Shown here: piece after piece, positions 29,301-43,100 of the stretch
How the letters are laid out: every line of letters starts with the position of its first letter
Numbering within the stretch: position 1 is the stretch's first letter
Source: Tomocerus qinae
Lineage: Eukaryota > Arthropoda > Collembola > Entomobryomorpha > Tomoceridae
Assembly: GCA_020055645.1 (NCBI GenBank)
Contig: CM034547.1
Coordinates: forward strand, 54,190,909 to 54,254,908
Reading direction: 5' to 3'
Length of the DNA: 64,000 nucleotides
Translations under genes and position numbers: made by a program
The notes under the pieces: generated by a model
The model's database searches: none
The model's input: only the letters and a program-made list of their open reading frames with translations
Told to the model about the DNA's origin: nothing

Positions 29301-30767
29301 CCAGTTGGATTCTATTGTAAGGCTACTAATTTTGAATTTTTTACATAATAAAACCCAACAGGCCATCTCGCTTCAGAGTGACCTTCTCCCTTCTACGTTG
29401 CGAAACGTAACGGTGTTAAATAATAGGCAGTTATTGTAAATTATGATACAATCCTATTAGTAATGAAATAAATGTTTCTTGTAGAGATTTATCAGTTGTT
29501 TTACACAAGAAATAAAGGATAGAGATGGAATATTATGTAGCAAAGTATCGTCATATCGTTGTAGAGGCTACGTAATTATGTATTGTATGTAGAAGCATAC
29601 ATCATGCTAACCTTTTACAGTTTCATTATTAATTATTATAGACACACAAGACAAATAAGATTTGAATATGCATGAGCGACGAGCTTTTGTTAAGGTTACT
29701 TTGCTTGCATATGTAAAGTAAATTTAGATACGTGTCTTTATGTGTATTATTAATGGATGTATATTTATGTTTAACAAATCACAACGCATGTAACTTGACT
29801 TATTATGTTCTGTTTAGATTCATCATAGAACAGACGACCCTCACTTTGAAACAATGCTTATATTTATCAGCCAAGAAGCTTGACTCGAATCAAAGTCAGT
29901 GTCAAATCACAAAACCTTAACCGCAAGCCTTGAGAGGGGATGAGATCAAGCAGGTGTAAAAGATAAAATATCTCTGTGCATTGTATTTTTGTGTAAGTAC
30001 GAATCGATTCCTTGCTACCGCTTTACTATAATCTATTACATATATACTCTATTATGATATAACTTGCACAGCTCTACAAACGTCATTGTTTAACTATCCT
30101 ATGTATATCCAAACTTCTAGCCATAATCATGTTACAATGTCAAGTATTGATCTTTCTTTTGTTATTTAGGAACTACTTACTTGTTTCAAGTCTTACCGAA
30201 ACCCACAAAAAACTTAAAATCGAATCCAATGCACATGACGACCGTATTGCACGACTCATTGGCTATGACTATGACTTTCAACTTCTTTTTCAACCCCACT
30301 TTCGCTGTATGTGCACATTTGGTGTAACACTCCTTTGGTTCGGCATGAGTGTATTCTGAACACAAGCCAAGCCGCCAAGTCTTATCACACTAAATGCAAT
30401 TTATGTGTAATTTCAACTAGCTAATTACACTCGTAGTTACTATATGGATACTTAAGACTGTGCATAATATGTAATTGCCTTACTATTAACTAATATTATG
30501 TTGTAGGTCGTAGGTACAAAATTCGTTTTATTCTCACTAACTTCTATATACAAGGATCACCTTGATTTTAGTTTGCATTTTTTTCTATTGTTACCTGTTA
30601 ATGTCTATTTTTTAAGTAATGCAATCTATAAATGTACATTCGAGAAAATCTGTGACTGGAAAAGTGTAATTGTGTCTTGTAGAAACGTTTAGTGATTTGT
30701 GTCGTTCATGCCGTAGAAATGATGAGGTTGTGACAAATAATTGGAGAAGAATGGAAATAAAAAATAC
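17326..30767 (-). other. Intron between exons B and C (about 13.4 kb)
   Basis: Bounded by GTATTT at 30767 and GTGTTGCAG at 17326. No transposon or RNA gene was recognised. A short CCTAA run sits at 24261. A GC-richer patch at 27.47-27.99 kb has a good plus-strand splice acceptor followed by a 49-codon open frame, treated as a finding. The rest is A+T-rich and shows no structure I can support. Confidence 0.85.
24261..24274. repeat. Short interstitial CCTAA (TTAGG) run
   Basis: AACCTAACCTAACC is just under three units of the TTAGG repeat used as telomeric DNA by most arthropods, lying deep in an intron. It is too short to mean more than slippage or a healed break. Confidence 0.45.
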
Positions 30768-30884
30768 CTTTGGGTATATTATGTCGTGATAATTCCTTCT
30801 CCCAGGAGGCAAAGGATGCTTTGAGAGCTTCTGTCATCTTCTTATTAGTTCCCGGTGTTAGAGGAGGCACCTGAGCCGGAATAT
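30768..30884 (-). CDS. pnt: Pointed/ETS1-like transcription factor, exon B (ERK phosphoacceptor site)
   Basis: An internal 117-base exon too short to appear as an ATG-to-stop frame. Seen: acceptor GGTTTTACAG ending at 30885 and donor AAAG|GTATTT at 30768/30767. It begins with AT, completed by the G of exon A to give Asp, and encodes [16 protein letters not shown] followed by [22 protein letters not shown]. It ends in phase 1. Known: PPLTP is the MAP-kinase consensus of this subfamily (ETS1 Thr38, ETS2 Thr72, Drosophila PntP2 Thr151). [12 protein letters not shown] matches the helical segment that lies N-terminal to the PNT core and packs near the phosphoacceptor in ETS1. In the protein numbered from the exon A ATG, the acceptor is Thr76, with Thr79 in the place of ETS1 Ser41. 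This exon marks the gene as the ERK-activated (P2-like) branch rather than GABP, ELK or the PNT-less P1 form. Confidence 0.95.
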
Positions 30885-33800
30885 CTGTAAAACCATGAAA
30901 AACACATTTTTAGATTGGAAAATATTCTTTTTCAACTGCCGATCAATAGCAATAAAGCCGAATCATGCTACGTCCACTTACATCTCAAACATCCCTCTTG
31001 TTATTTTATTAACACGTTTGTTGTTTCTTTACTACAATCTCCCGGCTACCTGCTACAGTGCTACTACATACGTATTGTATAGTAAGTGTGCTAGGATAGC
31101 ACCTGATGTACTTACGCATGTGTTATATAACCCTAAGAATTTATTTCCTTGTCGATTGTAAGTACACACTCATAGAACCAGAAGAGGAGTCAAGAGCCAT
31201 AGAAAATGAAACTTCTGGAAAAGGTCGTTCTTTCTTGGAGAATCGACCGTCTGGTAGATGTACGTGTGCAATGTGGTCCATAGCATCATCCTAAACTGGT
31301 CAGGGAAATAGTAAACAGCTATATCTATGCATTATATCGGTATCGACATTGCAGCAGCTTCCTAGTAGCAATAATTTCCAAGAAATCTTACGTCCTACAT
31401 ATTGAATGTAGGTCTGTTATTCTCATATCAACGTTTGTACAAACACAGGTGGAAGATGCATAATATTAGAGAATTAAGAAATCGTTATTTTATCATCAGC
31501 AGGTACTTATAAAACTGTTTTTGCCTATCTATGTACCAACTGATACAAATTACTCACTCCCTATCTACCTCAGTACAAATATAATACCGAAAAAAGCTAA
31601 AACCGATCTAACCCAAGTTATTAAGACGATGTATAAAGGAGTTCGGAAAATACGAACAAGAGATGCAACCACAAAACCTAACACTACCTCCAACATTATT
31701 TTTTGCTGTCTAACCGACAGAGAACTCTAAGGCTAGGGTAAGGAATAGAAAACCGACCTCGCGTACAATACATTATCTATATCTTACCTAACACTATCAA
31801 ATAATATCTAACTACTCAGAAATGAACTGAAAATTCATATTTTCAGTCATACTCAGCCACAATAGTTAACACGAGGACTTTATATGTACTTAACACCATG
31901 TAAGTATAAGTGCTTAGCATCAAGCAACGAGTAAACGTGCAAATCCTTTACCACTCATGTAAAAGGGCAACAATGAAAGAAATAAGAAATCGAGACAAGA
32001 CAAGAGGATCGTGAGAAATCTAACTAAAAGATGTATGATGGGTATCATAATAAGAAATGTCTTTGAGCAACATCATAATTTTTTGGTAAGTGCCACAAGC
32101 ATCTCATACACATGCACATATTATAATGGCAACCACAGGCGAATGTACCAAAAGCCACAAAGATGAGACGCATTTCATAAATGACTGGAAAATTCTTCTA
32201 GCATTATCTTAGGACCATGAAAACTGAATCAAGATTTAACATGGGAAACTCTTTATTAGACTTCTTTTTCTTCATATCAACGAACTGAAATGAACTGAAC
32301 GGCACAACTGAATCTATTTGCGTATCCATTCATAATTCACATCTATGAAATATTTTTGACTATCTCGAAAATCAGCTATACAGGGTCTTCCAAATGCTTA
32401 CATTAATATTTATGTCCAACACGGTTCAACCATTATTGTTCAACCATTTGTTTATCTACTTATAATTAAGCATTAGAATTTAATTTGGCATTAGAAAATT
32501 CGTTATACGCTACCGAAATATTTCTTACTTAAATATTAAAAATATGCAATTTTAAGTGATCATTAAGATGAATAGAGATTCTAAAAGATGGATCATACGT
32601 GGAAGAACAAATATAATGTGAGTCACCACAATATGCAATCTTCTTTGGCAAAGAAAAGAGTGAGTAAATTGATAGTTTTATTCCAAATCACGTTTCTCAT
32701 GAACTTCAAATGTTTCAGAGCTGAGCTAAACTCCCACAACCAAAACAAAAAGATTGTCATAAAGATAAGCTGTTGAATACACTTACACTTGCATAGGAGA
32801 ACATGAAAAAATGTCTATTACGAGTCTATTATGTAACAGTATAGGTATGGATGTGGAAGAAACCGACGAGCATGCTCACACATAACGCATAATGAAACTA
32901 AACTGTCCGACAATGACAAAACCAAAGCAAACGCTCCGCTACGACTACTCAACTGGTTATATCTTGTTTAAATATTTTTGTTCATCGAAGAGATTGCATT
33001 GTTGTACCTTTCTTCTCTGTGAGAAACAAAACAAGGTTCTTTTCCAGTTTATTTTTAAGTGTATAATCCTTAAGTAAAATAAATAATGTATTGTATACCT
33101 GTACAAAGCCTACAATGCGGCTGATTACCTTATTGGTTTATCTCTGGGCAAACAACAGTGGAAAACCGACAAGTCCCACACAAGACTAAGCGACTAGCTA
33201 CAACAATCAATTCACTTGAGAAAACAAGACACTTGAATCTACAACTACTACATTAAGGAGGCTATATCGAAAAATGTATTACCTATAGGTATACCAAATA
33301 TGACACTTTGTCCCAGAAATCTATTGCACCTCATCAATGCCTAGTCTTGTCAATACAAATCTTTGTGTAAAACTGCACTTGCTGATGGTACAGGTAAAAT
33401 GAGTGACCTGACCACCAAAGAATACTCAGAAGTAACTTTGATGATTACTATTGCCCCACTCGACGTTCGCGCATCGCCCTCCTTGTGTTCTTTACCCGAC
33501 CTCTAATCCGATGCTAGAGCGGCTTTTCTTCTGTCGCTATCCCCTTTTCTCTAAAGATCTATACCTGTAAGGTGTAATAATCGGGGACGGAGAACAGACG
33601 TAACTCTAAAAACTTGTCATTATTTGGCTAAGCGACAAGTCTATTCAACCATAGATAGAATTTTCGTCTTTTGTTAAGTAATTTCCGACGATTGTCCAGT
33701 GGTAACTAATTTCAAGTGTTAAAAATGCTGTTCTTTTTTATTGTGCGATTTCAATGGTTTTACAAACTTACCGTGAGTTAAATTCCCATGTGGCACGTTC

Positions 33801-36800
33801 TCCTATCCCATCATGTCCATTTATTTTTCAATGAATTAGGAATTATGCTCATTAACGCTGCACTTCCTACCAACAACGTGCAACTTCCTTTGGAAAATAA
33901 AATTCATTCATTGCAGAATGCAGCAGAAGTGGCAAGGAGACCAATGCAGGCCTTTGTACTACCCATATCTACCTACCCTATCTGAATTTAAAGTTTCTAG
34001 TGAGTAAAGCATGACATGACATTTACTTAACCAGTTTTATAGTGCTAACAAACATTTTCAGCAGCATTACTACTTAAACCACATTATGCGCCGTTCTTGT
34101 CTGCAATTCACAAAACGACCTTCTTTTCTTAGCTCATTTGTTTATACATACTGCATAGCTCACTCCCTCAAACTTCAAGCTAGTTAACGATAACCTAAAG
34201 TAGAACAACACACATCTACGTAACAGAGACTTATGTCAGAAGATGTGCCCTTCTTTCGCTCATATCAGCACAAGACAGTCAAGACAAATTCGATGACTTG
34301 CTAAAATAGCAAGAAGTGTTTCTATTTATGTTTCTATCTTTGTCTTCTCTCTTCCACCAAGAGATAAGCTTAGAAAAGCAAAACCAAAGGACCATATGCC
34401 CTAATCTACAAACGGCAACCTATCCAAACCCAAAAAGGAGTCAAGTAGAAGAACAGATCTCATAACTGTGCTTCCATTTCATATATCCGCATACAATAGT
34501 AGAATAATACTAATAATACTTAAAATACAGATATGTTACAGGTTCACCCTCCATTTCTAACCGTAGTAGTAAAAGTATCCTTTTCTTGTCTTCTCGTGTC
34601 TGATGACCATATGAATTGTCCAGTGTGTACTGTGCATTAAAAACGGGTAAAACGAGATAGACACTTATATTTATATAGCATGGAAAATAATGTACTACAA
34701 ACAATATGGCAATGCCTTATGGATACAAATGGCCAAACTGGTGCACAGAAACAATTGGTAAGTAATATAGAGTAGAAATTACAGTCTCCAGCTGACGCTC
34801 TTACTGCCCTGGACCTTTCTTCCCTCTGCTCAACCAACTTGCATTAGAATCACCTTAACCTATAGCCCGAGCGTCTAAACAAGTACCTACACAAGAAATA
34901 AATACGAAAGAAAGGGAACACCTTTTAATTTTTCACTCCGTCTGTGCAGCATCTTGCAATCCTGTCTTCCTTGCTCCTACTTATTCCTCTGGCCTGTTAA
35001 GCTCTCTAAACCAATTATCAGAAGTAACCAATAACCACGGTTAAATGCTCGAGACTCATTTCAGTTTAATTTATATTTACTATGTATATAGACTAAGGTA
35101 CAGGTACATTCTCCTGTGTTATTCTACCATAGACAAATGTGCGACACGAAACATTCTTGCAACATATTATTTTGCATTTGGAGAAGAAAAGAGTCAGGCA
35201 GAATGTGTAGCATGCTAACCATTTTCCCCTAATGTCATTCAAATGCTGACAGTTGCAAGCCAGTTTGCATTTACTAAACACAGTAAAATATTCCATGACT
35301 TTTCCACGTACACCTTGTCATATGTCATGAATTCTCCGGTCATGACCTGATCTAATATCTACGGTATGTAAGCAATGTACATGCAAATCTAAGAGACGTA
35401 GTAGCACAATATTTATACCATATTAATGTGGAATTTGGCATAGTTGGTCTGTACTAACTCAGTCATTTAACTCTAGATGTTGACAGACGGGAGGGAGATT
35501 GAGATGAGTTTAATTGTAGCCTAGATTTTTGTAGGTTTATCCTCCGTATCTATGCATTTTACCTATGCGTAAATGTTATCTTTGTGTGAATGCAGATTTA
35601 TTTGGTTTGTTGTGATAAGTTGCATTAAAATCAGGCTCGTTGATGCCGTGACAGAAAAGTATATAGAAAATGAATCACGAAACGCATGGTGACAGGGCAC
35701 ATCCGGTGATCTGAGCTGAACTCTACTAGTACAAAGCAAGAGAACAACTTGAATGAGTAGCATAGGAACTTACGAGCACCAGACCAGTTACCAAAAGTAC
35801 CAAATGATGCTATACAAGTAGAATGACGGTGAAAAAGTGACTGGGACATATCGTTTTTAATGTTTTATGCCCATACTATACTACGACAAGTATTTCCATA
35901 TAGAACTAGCTAACTAAATATACGTCCCAGAATGATCATTGTCTTTACAAGAAAGAATTCAGAAGATATACAGGAGATTTCGACTAGTAAGGGATTGTTA
36001 AAAGGACCCTCTAAAACACTTTCACTGATTATATTAGTTAGGAGGACATATTATGGTCACATATAGTCGTCAAAGAAGAAAAAGCCAGGCTTGAGATGAG
36101 ACATTCACATACACCCACTCATTCATTCGGTTTTTTCTCCCTCCGTTGAGTTGTTTTTTCTAGCTCCCTTCCATTCAGACATAAAATACAGATTCATACA
36201 TATTCCACATGCATACGCTATGCCGCCAGATTTTGGGGTAGGACCTAATAACCGAAATAGTAGAACATCAGGGCTGGAGAGCTCATAATAATAAAGTTAT
36301 ATAGTTATACATGAGTACTAGATAACAAAACAGAAAGAAGAGTCATGCCAGACGAGAGGAGTTAGTAAAGAGTCCATATGTTTTTAAAGTTTCCTTGTTG
36401 AATGTAGCCTGTGGAAGATTAAGCACCACATACGGTAACGGCTGTATCAACACACGTTGCCAAAAAATAGCTCTTGGGAGCACGCAGAAAGTCAAGAAAT
36501 ATGACACGACTTACATTAAGTCACTAAAGCAAGTCCTACCTACCCTAACTTTAAACTGACTTATCGTACGTACCTTTTACATTATTACATACACATGTAC
36601 GAAACTTTGGGATTTTAATACCGATATGTCTATATACTGTTTTACATATGTATATGTGGAGTTGTATATTTATAGTTATAGTAGTTGGGACGATGATGAG
36701 AGTCAGGGCCAGTACAGAAGAGATCTCTTATCTAATGCAATGCACGCTTTTCTTTCAGTCCTCTTGTCTCATCTTGACTTGACTACCCAACCAAAATACG

Positions 36801-38203
36801 AACTTTACTTGACGGCTACTTCAAATATCTACTCAGAAACTTAATGCATATTCTATGTAGACAGTTTTTCTTTGTACTGGAAAAAATGTTAGATAAATAG
36901 AGACGAGTGTAGATTGGAAAAGCTGTTACATTTATTCGTACCGATTACTACGCATGCAGATGCAATAAAGATAATTTTAGCTATATGATTGAGTACATTA
37001 CCTTTAGGACGACCGGCACTTTTCATAGCTCGTAATCCCATTAGAAGACCCGTACTGACTGACAAATGGTCAATGTACATAATAAGCTCATCAAAGTGCT
37101 CTTTTTTTCACGGAAAACTCAATTAAATCCACGAAAAACAAAATCTCAGCACAGAGAAATTAGCAACTGAGCATACAGGACGGAACAAAACACAAACAAA
37201 TAAGTACAATTCTAGAATATGAGATTGCTAAGTACCATAACTGACTTTGCATTGGTAGTACTTCCTTTTCCCTTGATGAATACTTTGGATTGATTTGGCC
37301 TTAGGATAATGTAATGAACTATGAATTTGCACTCGGACGTGAGCTATTTAAAATGACACAATGTTATGACCAACAGGTATATAATTGCAGTAATAGTAAA
37401 CAAAGAGACTTGCATTGAAGTTAGAGACCAAGCGTGTGTGGTTTGTAAGAAGACAGAAGAGAACTGGTCCAGTGTTATTAACTGTACGTATGGCACACCC
37501 GGTTTCTTTTACGATAGGATTTCCAAATGGAAAGTAAATGAAGTCAAGTTAGACAGTAAAAGTTCACTAATGACTTATAGTGTATAGTAAGTACTTGTGT
37601 TTGAGTCACAATCGGTAGTTAAGTAAAATGTATCTATCGACAACTAGGACATATAACACACGTGGAATGAACACTAGTGAATGTACTGCGTCCACATGTT
37701 GCACACACGACACAAACTGTGACTTGAGTGTTATCTCTAGGACAAAGTCACAGGGAGTTATTAACACACTTCACACCATGCACTCTGAGAATACAGTGTT
37801 TGTCATGTATGTAGACTCTGACAATATATAATAGCTTTCTTAGTTCTGCTCCAGCCAAGTCCAAAGAAGAACGACAACTGGAAATGATGGCCAAGGAGTG
37901 GAGGAGACGAAGGCAAAGGGCAGCCACGAAAAGCAAGTCAGTTTGAGTCAAGTGATTTGAAGAGGAGAAGAGGTGATGTGATGTGAGTGATCAGAGCTTA
38001 AAACTCACTAAAACACTAACGAGTATGGCCAGAGCTAGGTCTGTATGCCTGAGATATGAAACTAAGTACAAGTTTAGTGTAGGGAAGATAGAGACAAAGA
38101 GATTTTCTACGTTGTGTATGGATACACGCTATTACGTTCACGTTACATTAGTTGAATTTAAAGATTAGCAGTATATACATAGAAGGTATATAGTAGAGTA
38201 CTC

Positions 38204-38243
38204 ACTCAGTAGTAGTAGATAAGTAGTATTACTAGTAGTAGAG
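38204..38243. repeat. Imperfect TAG trinucleotide tract
   Basis: CAGTAGTAGTAGATAAGTAG followed by further TAG units, interrupted. It lies next to the GC-richer patch at 38.34-38.65 kb. Simple-sequence tract with no coding frame. Confidence 0.5.
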
Positions 38244-40125
38244 ACTGGATGTAGGTACCTCGTCTCACTTGGTTTCGTTCAGCACTACGTATGTGTATAC
38301 ATAATATTTAAGTTCGAGTTCAGACTGAGAGAGGTTCAAGTAGTGAGTGGAGAGGACCAAAGTTGTAACTTCACTTTCATCACTACTACTCGGGTGCTTG
38401 TGAAACTGTTGGAGTTCCAATTGGAACCACTGCACATTTGGTAGAAGAGCGTCCAGGGAGAGATAGAGAGAGATGCGATCCCAAACCGCCCATCCACCAA
38501 CGGAGGAGGAGATGAGGGCTGGACTGGAGAGACGCTCTTTCCACGCATCGGGCTGCCTTTAACTCGGCCCACAAACAAACCAGCCAAGCAAAACAAGTTG
38601 CCAACAGCCAGAGGCCTGGCGACTCTTTGGAAATCCAGTCCCTGGCTCATCTCTACTCAAATATTTCATGCACTCTTATTTTATTATTACAAGCAAGACA
38701 GGTAGGTAGACAAAAATAAGATATAGTCTTCTTTACGTACTACTATTCTGGCCTCGCCGTCTAATTACAACTGGGTGACATGCTACACTGACGACAGGGT
38801 CACTCTCCAAAATCTAACTTGTCTCCTTTCTTTGAGTTGTTAGATCATAGCGGAACACTTCACCAGTGACCATCTAATCATAATGAATCATATATATTAT
38901 AATGGCCTCTAACCTCGTCTCAAGATTCGATTGACTCACTTTCTGTTTTAGTCTCTTTTCTTACAATAGTTATTCCAATTATACCCCATTTACCATGAAA
39001 ACCCAACGAGCTACGAATTAAACTTTTTAATGACGGTTGTAATTACCAACATTTTGTGGCCTTGAATTTCCTCTTTTACTTACTCTTGTTCTTACTCTTG
39101 TGTATCATCCGTAACAATAATAATATGCTTGGGGTAAATGTGCACTAGTACGTACAATAATGTAACTACGCCAAATAACCATACAACTTTACATACATAG
39201 ATACATTCAATTGTATTACGTTTACGGAACTTTTCTATTTTTTAAGCTGATTACAGCTACTTATGTATTTCTTTAGAATCTTACAAAAAAATTCATCTCC
39301 AAACAAAACTAGTTTATCCCTTCCTTTTACTTGTATTACTTTGTAATGAGCTTCTAAACTGATAATCAAAAACGATCTCAACTACCGAGCATGGATTTTT
39401 AGCAGTAAGAGGTGTGTTTTGACTATACAGATGTTATTAACACTAATGCACGAATATTTCTAGTAACTAATACTTAGAAAACATAAATGTGTAATAATTT
39501 GCAAAAATTGCTACTTTTTATTGCCAATGCCATTCATTATGACCTTATGTACTCTATTCTTGTACACACATAGAGTGTTTTTTATATGCGTTTAGTTAAT
39601 TACTAACTCATTGTCAGATAAGAAAGTGAACACACCAGGTATTAAATAAGACATGCAAATTCGACAAAACTTGTCTTTGTTTGCATATATCATGAACATT
39701 ACCTGTTTAGGTAGTGTAAGTATAGAAGAGGGTATAAGCTTTTTTACGAGAGTTATTGCGTCACGTTAGATTAGACTAGGAACGCACCTGTCACGGCCAA
39801 AGCAAATTTGGGGAAAGGACCGTCCATACATTATAAATACACTGTGCAAGCGAAACTAATGATTTGTGGGGTTTTCACACAGAAAACTTGCAATTGAAGA
39901 CAAGGGGTTTGGTTTACATGCATGTAGTGATGTTCCTTTCTTGAAAAGAGCAGTTTCCTCTATATTCACCTATACTGAATTTAAGTATTGAAAGACAGCT
40001 ATTAGTATTGCATGCTCACATACATAAAATATAAATGTAGTTTGGCCTAGTGGCTGACTTTCCTGCCGTAGCGCTTCAGGCTCTTAACTTTTATGAATGA
40101 ACAGAACGCTCGTACTCAGGGACTC

Positions 40126-40134
40126 ACCGGAAGT
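40126..40134 (+). promoter_or_regulatory. Candidate ETS-factor binding site
   Basis: ACCGGAAGT is the optimal class I ETS recognition sequence (known for ETS1, Pointed and GABP). It lies in the 31.6 kb intron. Its presence is seen; any use, for example in self-regulation, is inference. A few such matches are expected by chance in 64 kb. Confidence 0.25.
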
Positions 40135-43100
40135 TGGGAGCTTCTCAAGCTAACCGTGTATAAAACCTATACTGCCACCATTTCTTCACACAAAAGAAAC
40201 TGCTTCACAAAACGAAGGATCCATTTCCCGAACAACTCTCCGCACAAATTACCTGCATTTACACTACAGGACACAAACTTGAATCAACTCAATATTAGGC
40301 AACCTAATATATTCTTTGTGCATATAAAATCCCTCCAACCCACTTCACCTGACTTCTTACCTCACAATCAACCCACTTGACTTGATTCATTCAACTCACA
40401 GCATTGTGGCTTAAATTATACAAGATGTTCATTCAGATTTACCTGCTAGACTTGTCAATTTACGATTTATCTACAAACACTTGTAAAAACTAGGAATAGA
40501 AAACCTTCTACTACAAAAAATACTTACACGCACGGCAGACATCAGACGCTCTTCGAAATCCCGATCCCATCACCAAGATTTCTACTATGTCCGAAGAGAT
40601 GAATGAAATTTCAGACACTGACTTCTTACACTCTGTCATATCCGCTCTTTTTCTATAACCATCACCGTTTCAATTTCTACAGAGTCAACAAGCCATATGA
40701 TAATGTATGACTATCGACTTGTTCTTTTATTCCTTCTGTCATTCTATAATGATAACCTCAGAATTTTTGCCATCTTCTTCTACTACTCGTACATCACAAA
40801 CTTTTCGATAAAAAATGCCAGATACCAGAGTATTTTTTTGTTGTAGCAAAAACGATAATTGAAATGAATCTTACTACGCAGTGAAACAAATTCAAATCAA
40901 TTCTAAGACACTTCGATGAATTAAAGCACTTGGTAATAGGAATTAAATACTGAGTAGGAATTTCATTAGTAAATGTCACAAAGCTATTGTTCTACAAGTG
41001 CTGAGCATTCAAGCTTTTAAGATAAGACACAAATGCTCTAGACAGCTAGGCACTTGTTTACGGTGCTATCTGCAGTAATAAGCTTAAGAACGAATTGATA
41101 AGAACCAAATGAAGGTTTCTAGTGAAGACCACAAAAACAATTTCAAATAACAATATCCAATTGTGTCACATTAGAGTGAAAAGCATATTCAGTACCGTAT
41201 AAGCACATAACACTAGTATATGTCAATATGTGATCCATCTTAATCTTAGATATTCGACATGTCACAAATAAGGACAGATAGCATTTGAATGTCCATACAG
41301 ACTAGGTTTGTGGAGGAAGTCACACTCTGGTTGTGCAAGATAAACTGAAAGTCACTTAACTGTTATTCATTCGTTATTCTGGTTTTTGATGTACACTTAT
41401 TATTACCTGCTACTCTTATACTGAATCACTTTTAAAAACATTTTTCGGTCAATATCTACCAATACCTGAAAGTTAAGTAAATGAAAGAGAATTAAATTTT
41501 AATAGAATGGTAATTAATAAATAAATTATTTTCCTGTTAGGTATTTAGTATATCTTGTACGTGTTTCACTCTTTTGTCATTTAGGCACGTAGGAACAAGT
41601 TTAAGAATCAGCAGAGTTTTATATACTAAAATCCACGTGTAAATTGAATAATTTCTGCAGTAAAAATGCCATTACCTACCACAAAGTTGTACTATAATTT
41701 CGAAAATTGAATACAAGAAGAGTCAATTGCAAAATGACAGGATATACGTGTATTACATTTTGTGCAAAGGATAGTTAAATATTGATATCTATCAGTGAAG
41801 CCATAGCGTTAAAATTAATGAATAATTGTTGGATTTAGTCTTTGCATTAGAGTACATTCATACTGCGTCATCTTAGTACAGTTATCGTTTAATCTTTGTC
41901 GTTTCCTGCCTTGTGCAGATGTACTCTCAAAATATGTCATTGCACATGTTAATATTTTATAAATGACAGACACCTACGATGACATGCACCAATACCGCTT
42001 TGCTTTGTACTGCAATTTATGATGAATTTTAACTACTAATTCATTTCATAATGTCTTGCAAATTTCCAAGTGCAGTCCCTGAATTCAATAAGGAGTGTAA
42101 TGACAAGGCTTAACATTCATTCATGTACCTTGCTTAGATTGACAAACTGCGTTGTAAAAGTGATGTTGCATGCAATTGAGATTGTACACACAAAATAGTG
42201 GCAAAAAGCATAGAGGATACAGATTACTACTGTATTTGGTGACACAGTCAAACTATTGTAACAACATGTAGATTGTCTATTTGAAGTAGATAGAGAGAAC
42301 AGGACAGGGCGTTCACAATAATGAGCTCTTATTCTCTCCTATCAGACACTTTGGCTACAAGCAGTTTAACAGTAACACAATAGTAATATAGGGACATTGT
42401 GATTTGTCTTGTGTTAATCCAAGGCTCAAATCAAACCAACAGAAAAACAGTGAAAGGACAGCATGCAAAATTTATGAAAGATGATGATTCACCATCGATC
42501 AGAAATTTTTTGCTCCAACTTTTCTTCACTAACGCAGGTAAACAGGGGATAAATCTGTAGAGTACCTAATATTCACTTTTACATAATAGTGCTTTAAATT
42601 ATATGTTTACTTCTTGTTTTGACAGTGACCAATTTGTCTGAACACAAAATACATCTAAACAAACATTTGGAAATGAAGATTTCAGCAAATAGCTCAAGTA
42701 CTTGCATGTATAAGCCAAAACCAAAGTCTGCTAGTAATTGGAATAGTAATTGTCAGCTTTGAATATTATGCAAATATTTTCTACTGCGACATTTGATTCA
42801 AAAGTTATATTCTATTTGGTACACAGAATGAACTATAAACATCAGCTAAACCATAAATATTGGGTACTTTTGTCAAACTTGTGCTATTGTTACGTGTTAG
42901 TAGTGCTGAGGACAAGAATCCCAGCTTACGTGTGCAGTTTTCCAACTAATCATAATAGAGTGGAAGAACAGAGTGTGGCTTTATCTCACTTTCAGGAGCA
43001 AAAACTGTAAAACGAAGCCAAACATGTAGATTTACTCAGTTTCATCCAAAGCATGTCATGCATTACAATGTTATGTGTAATACGTGTACTTTAATGCTAA

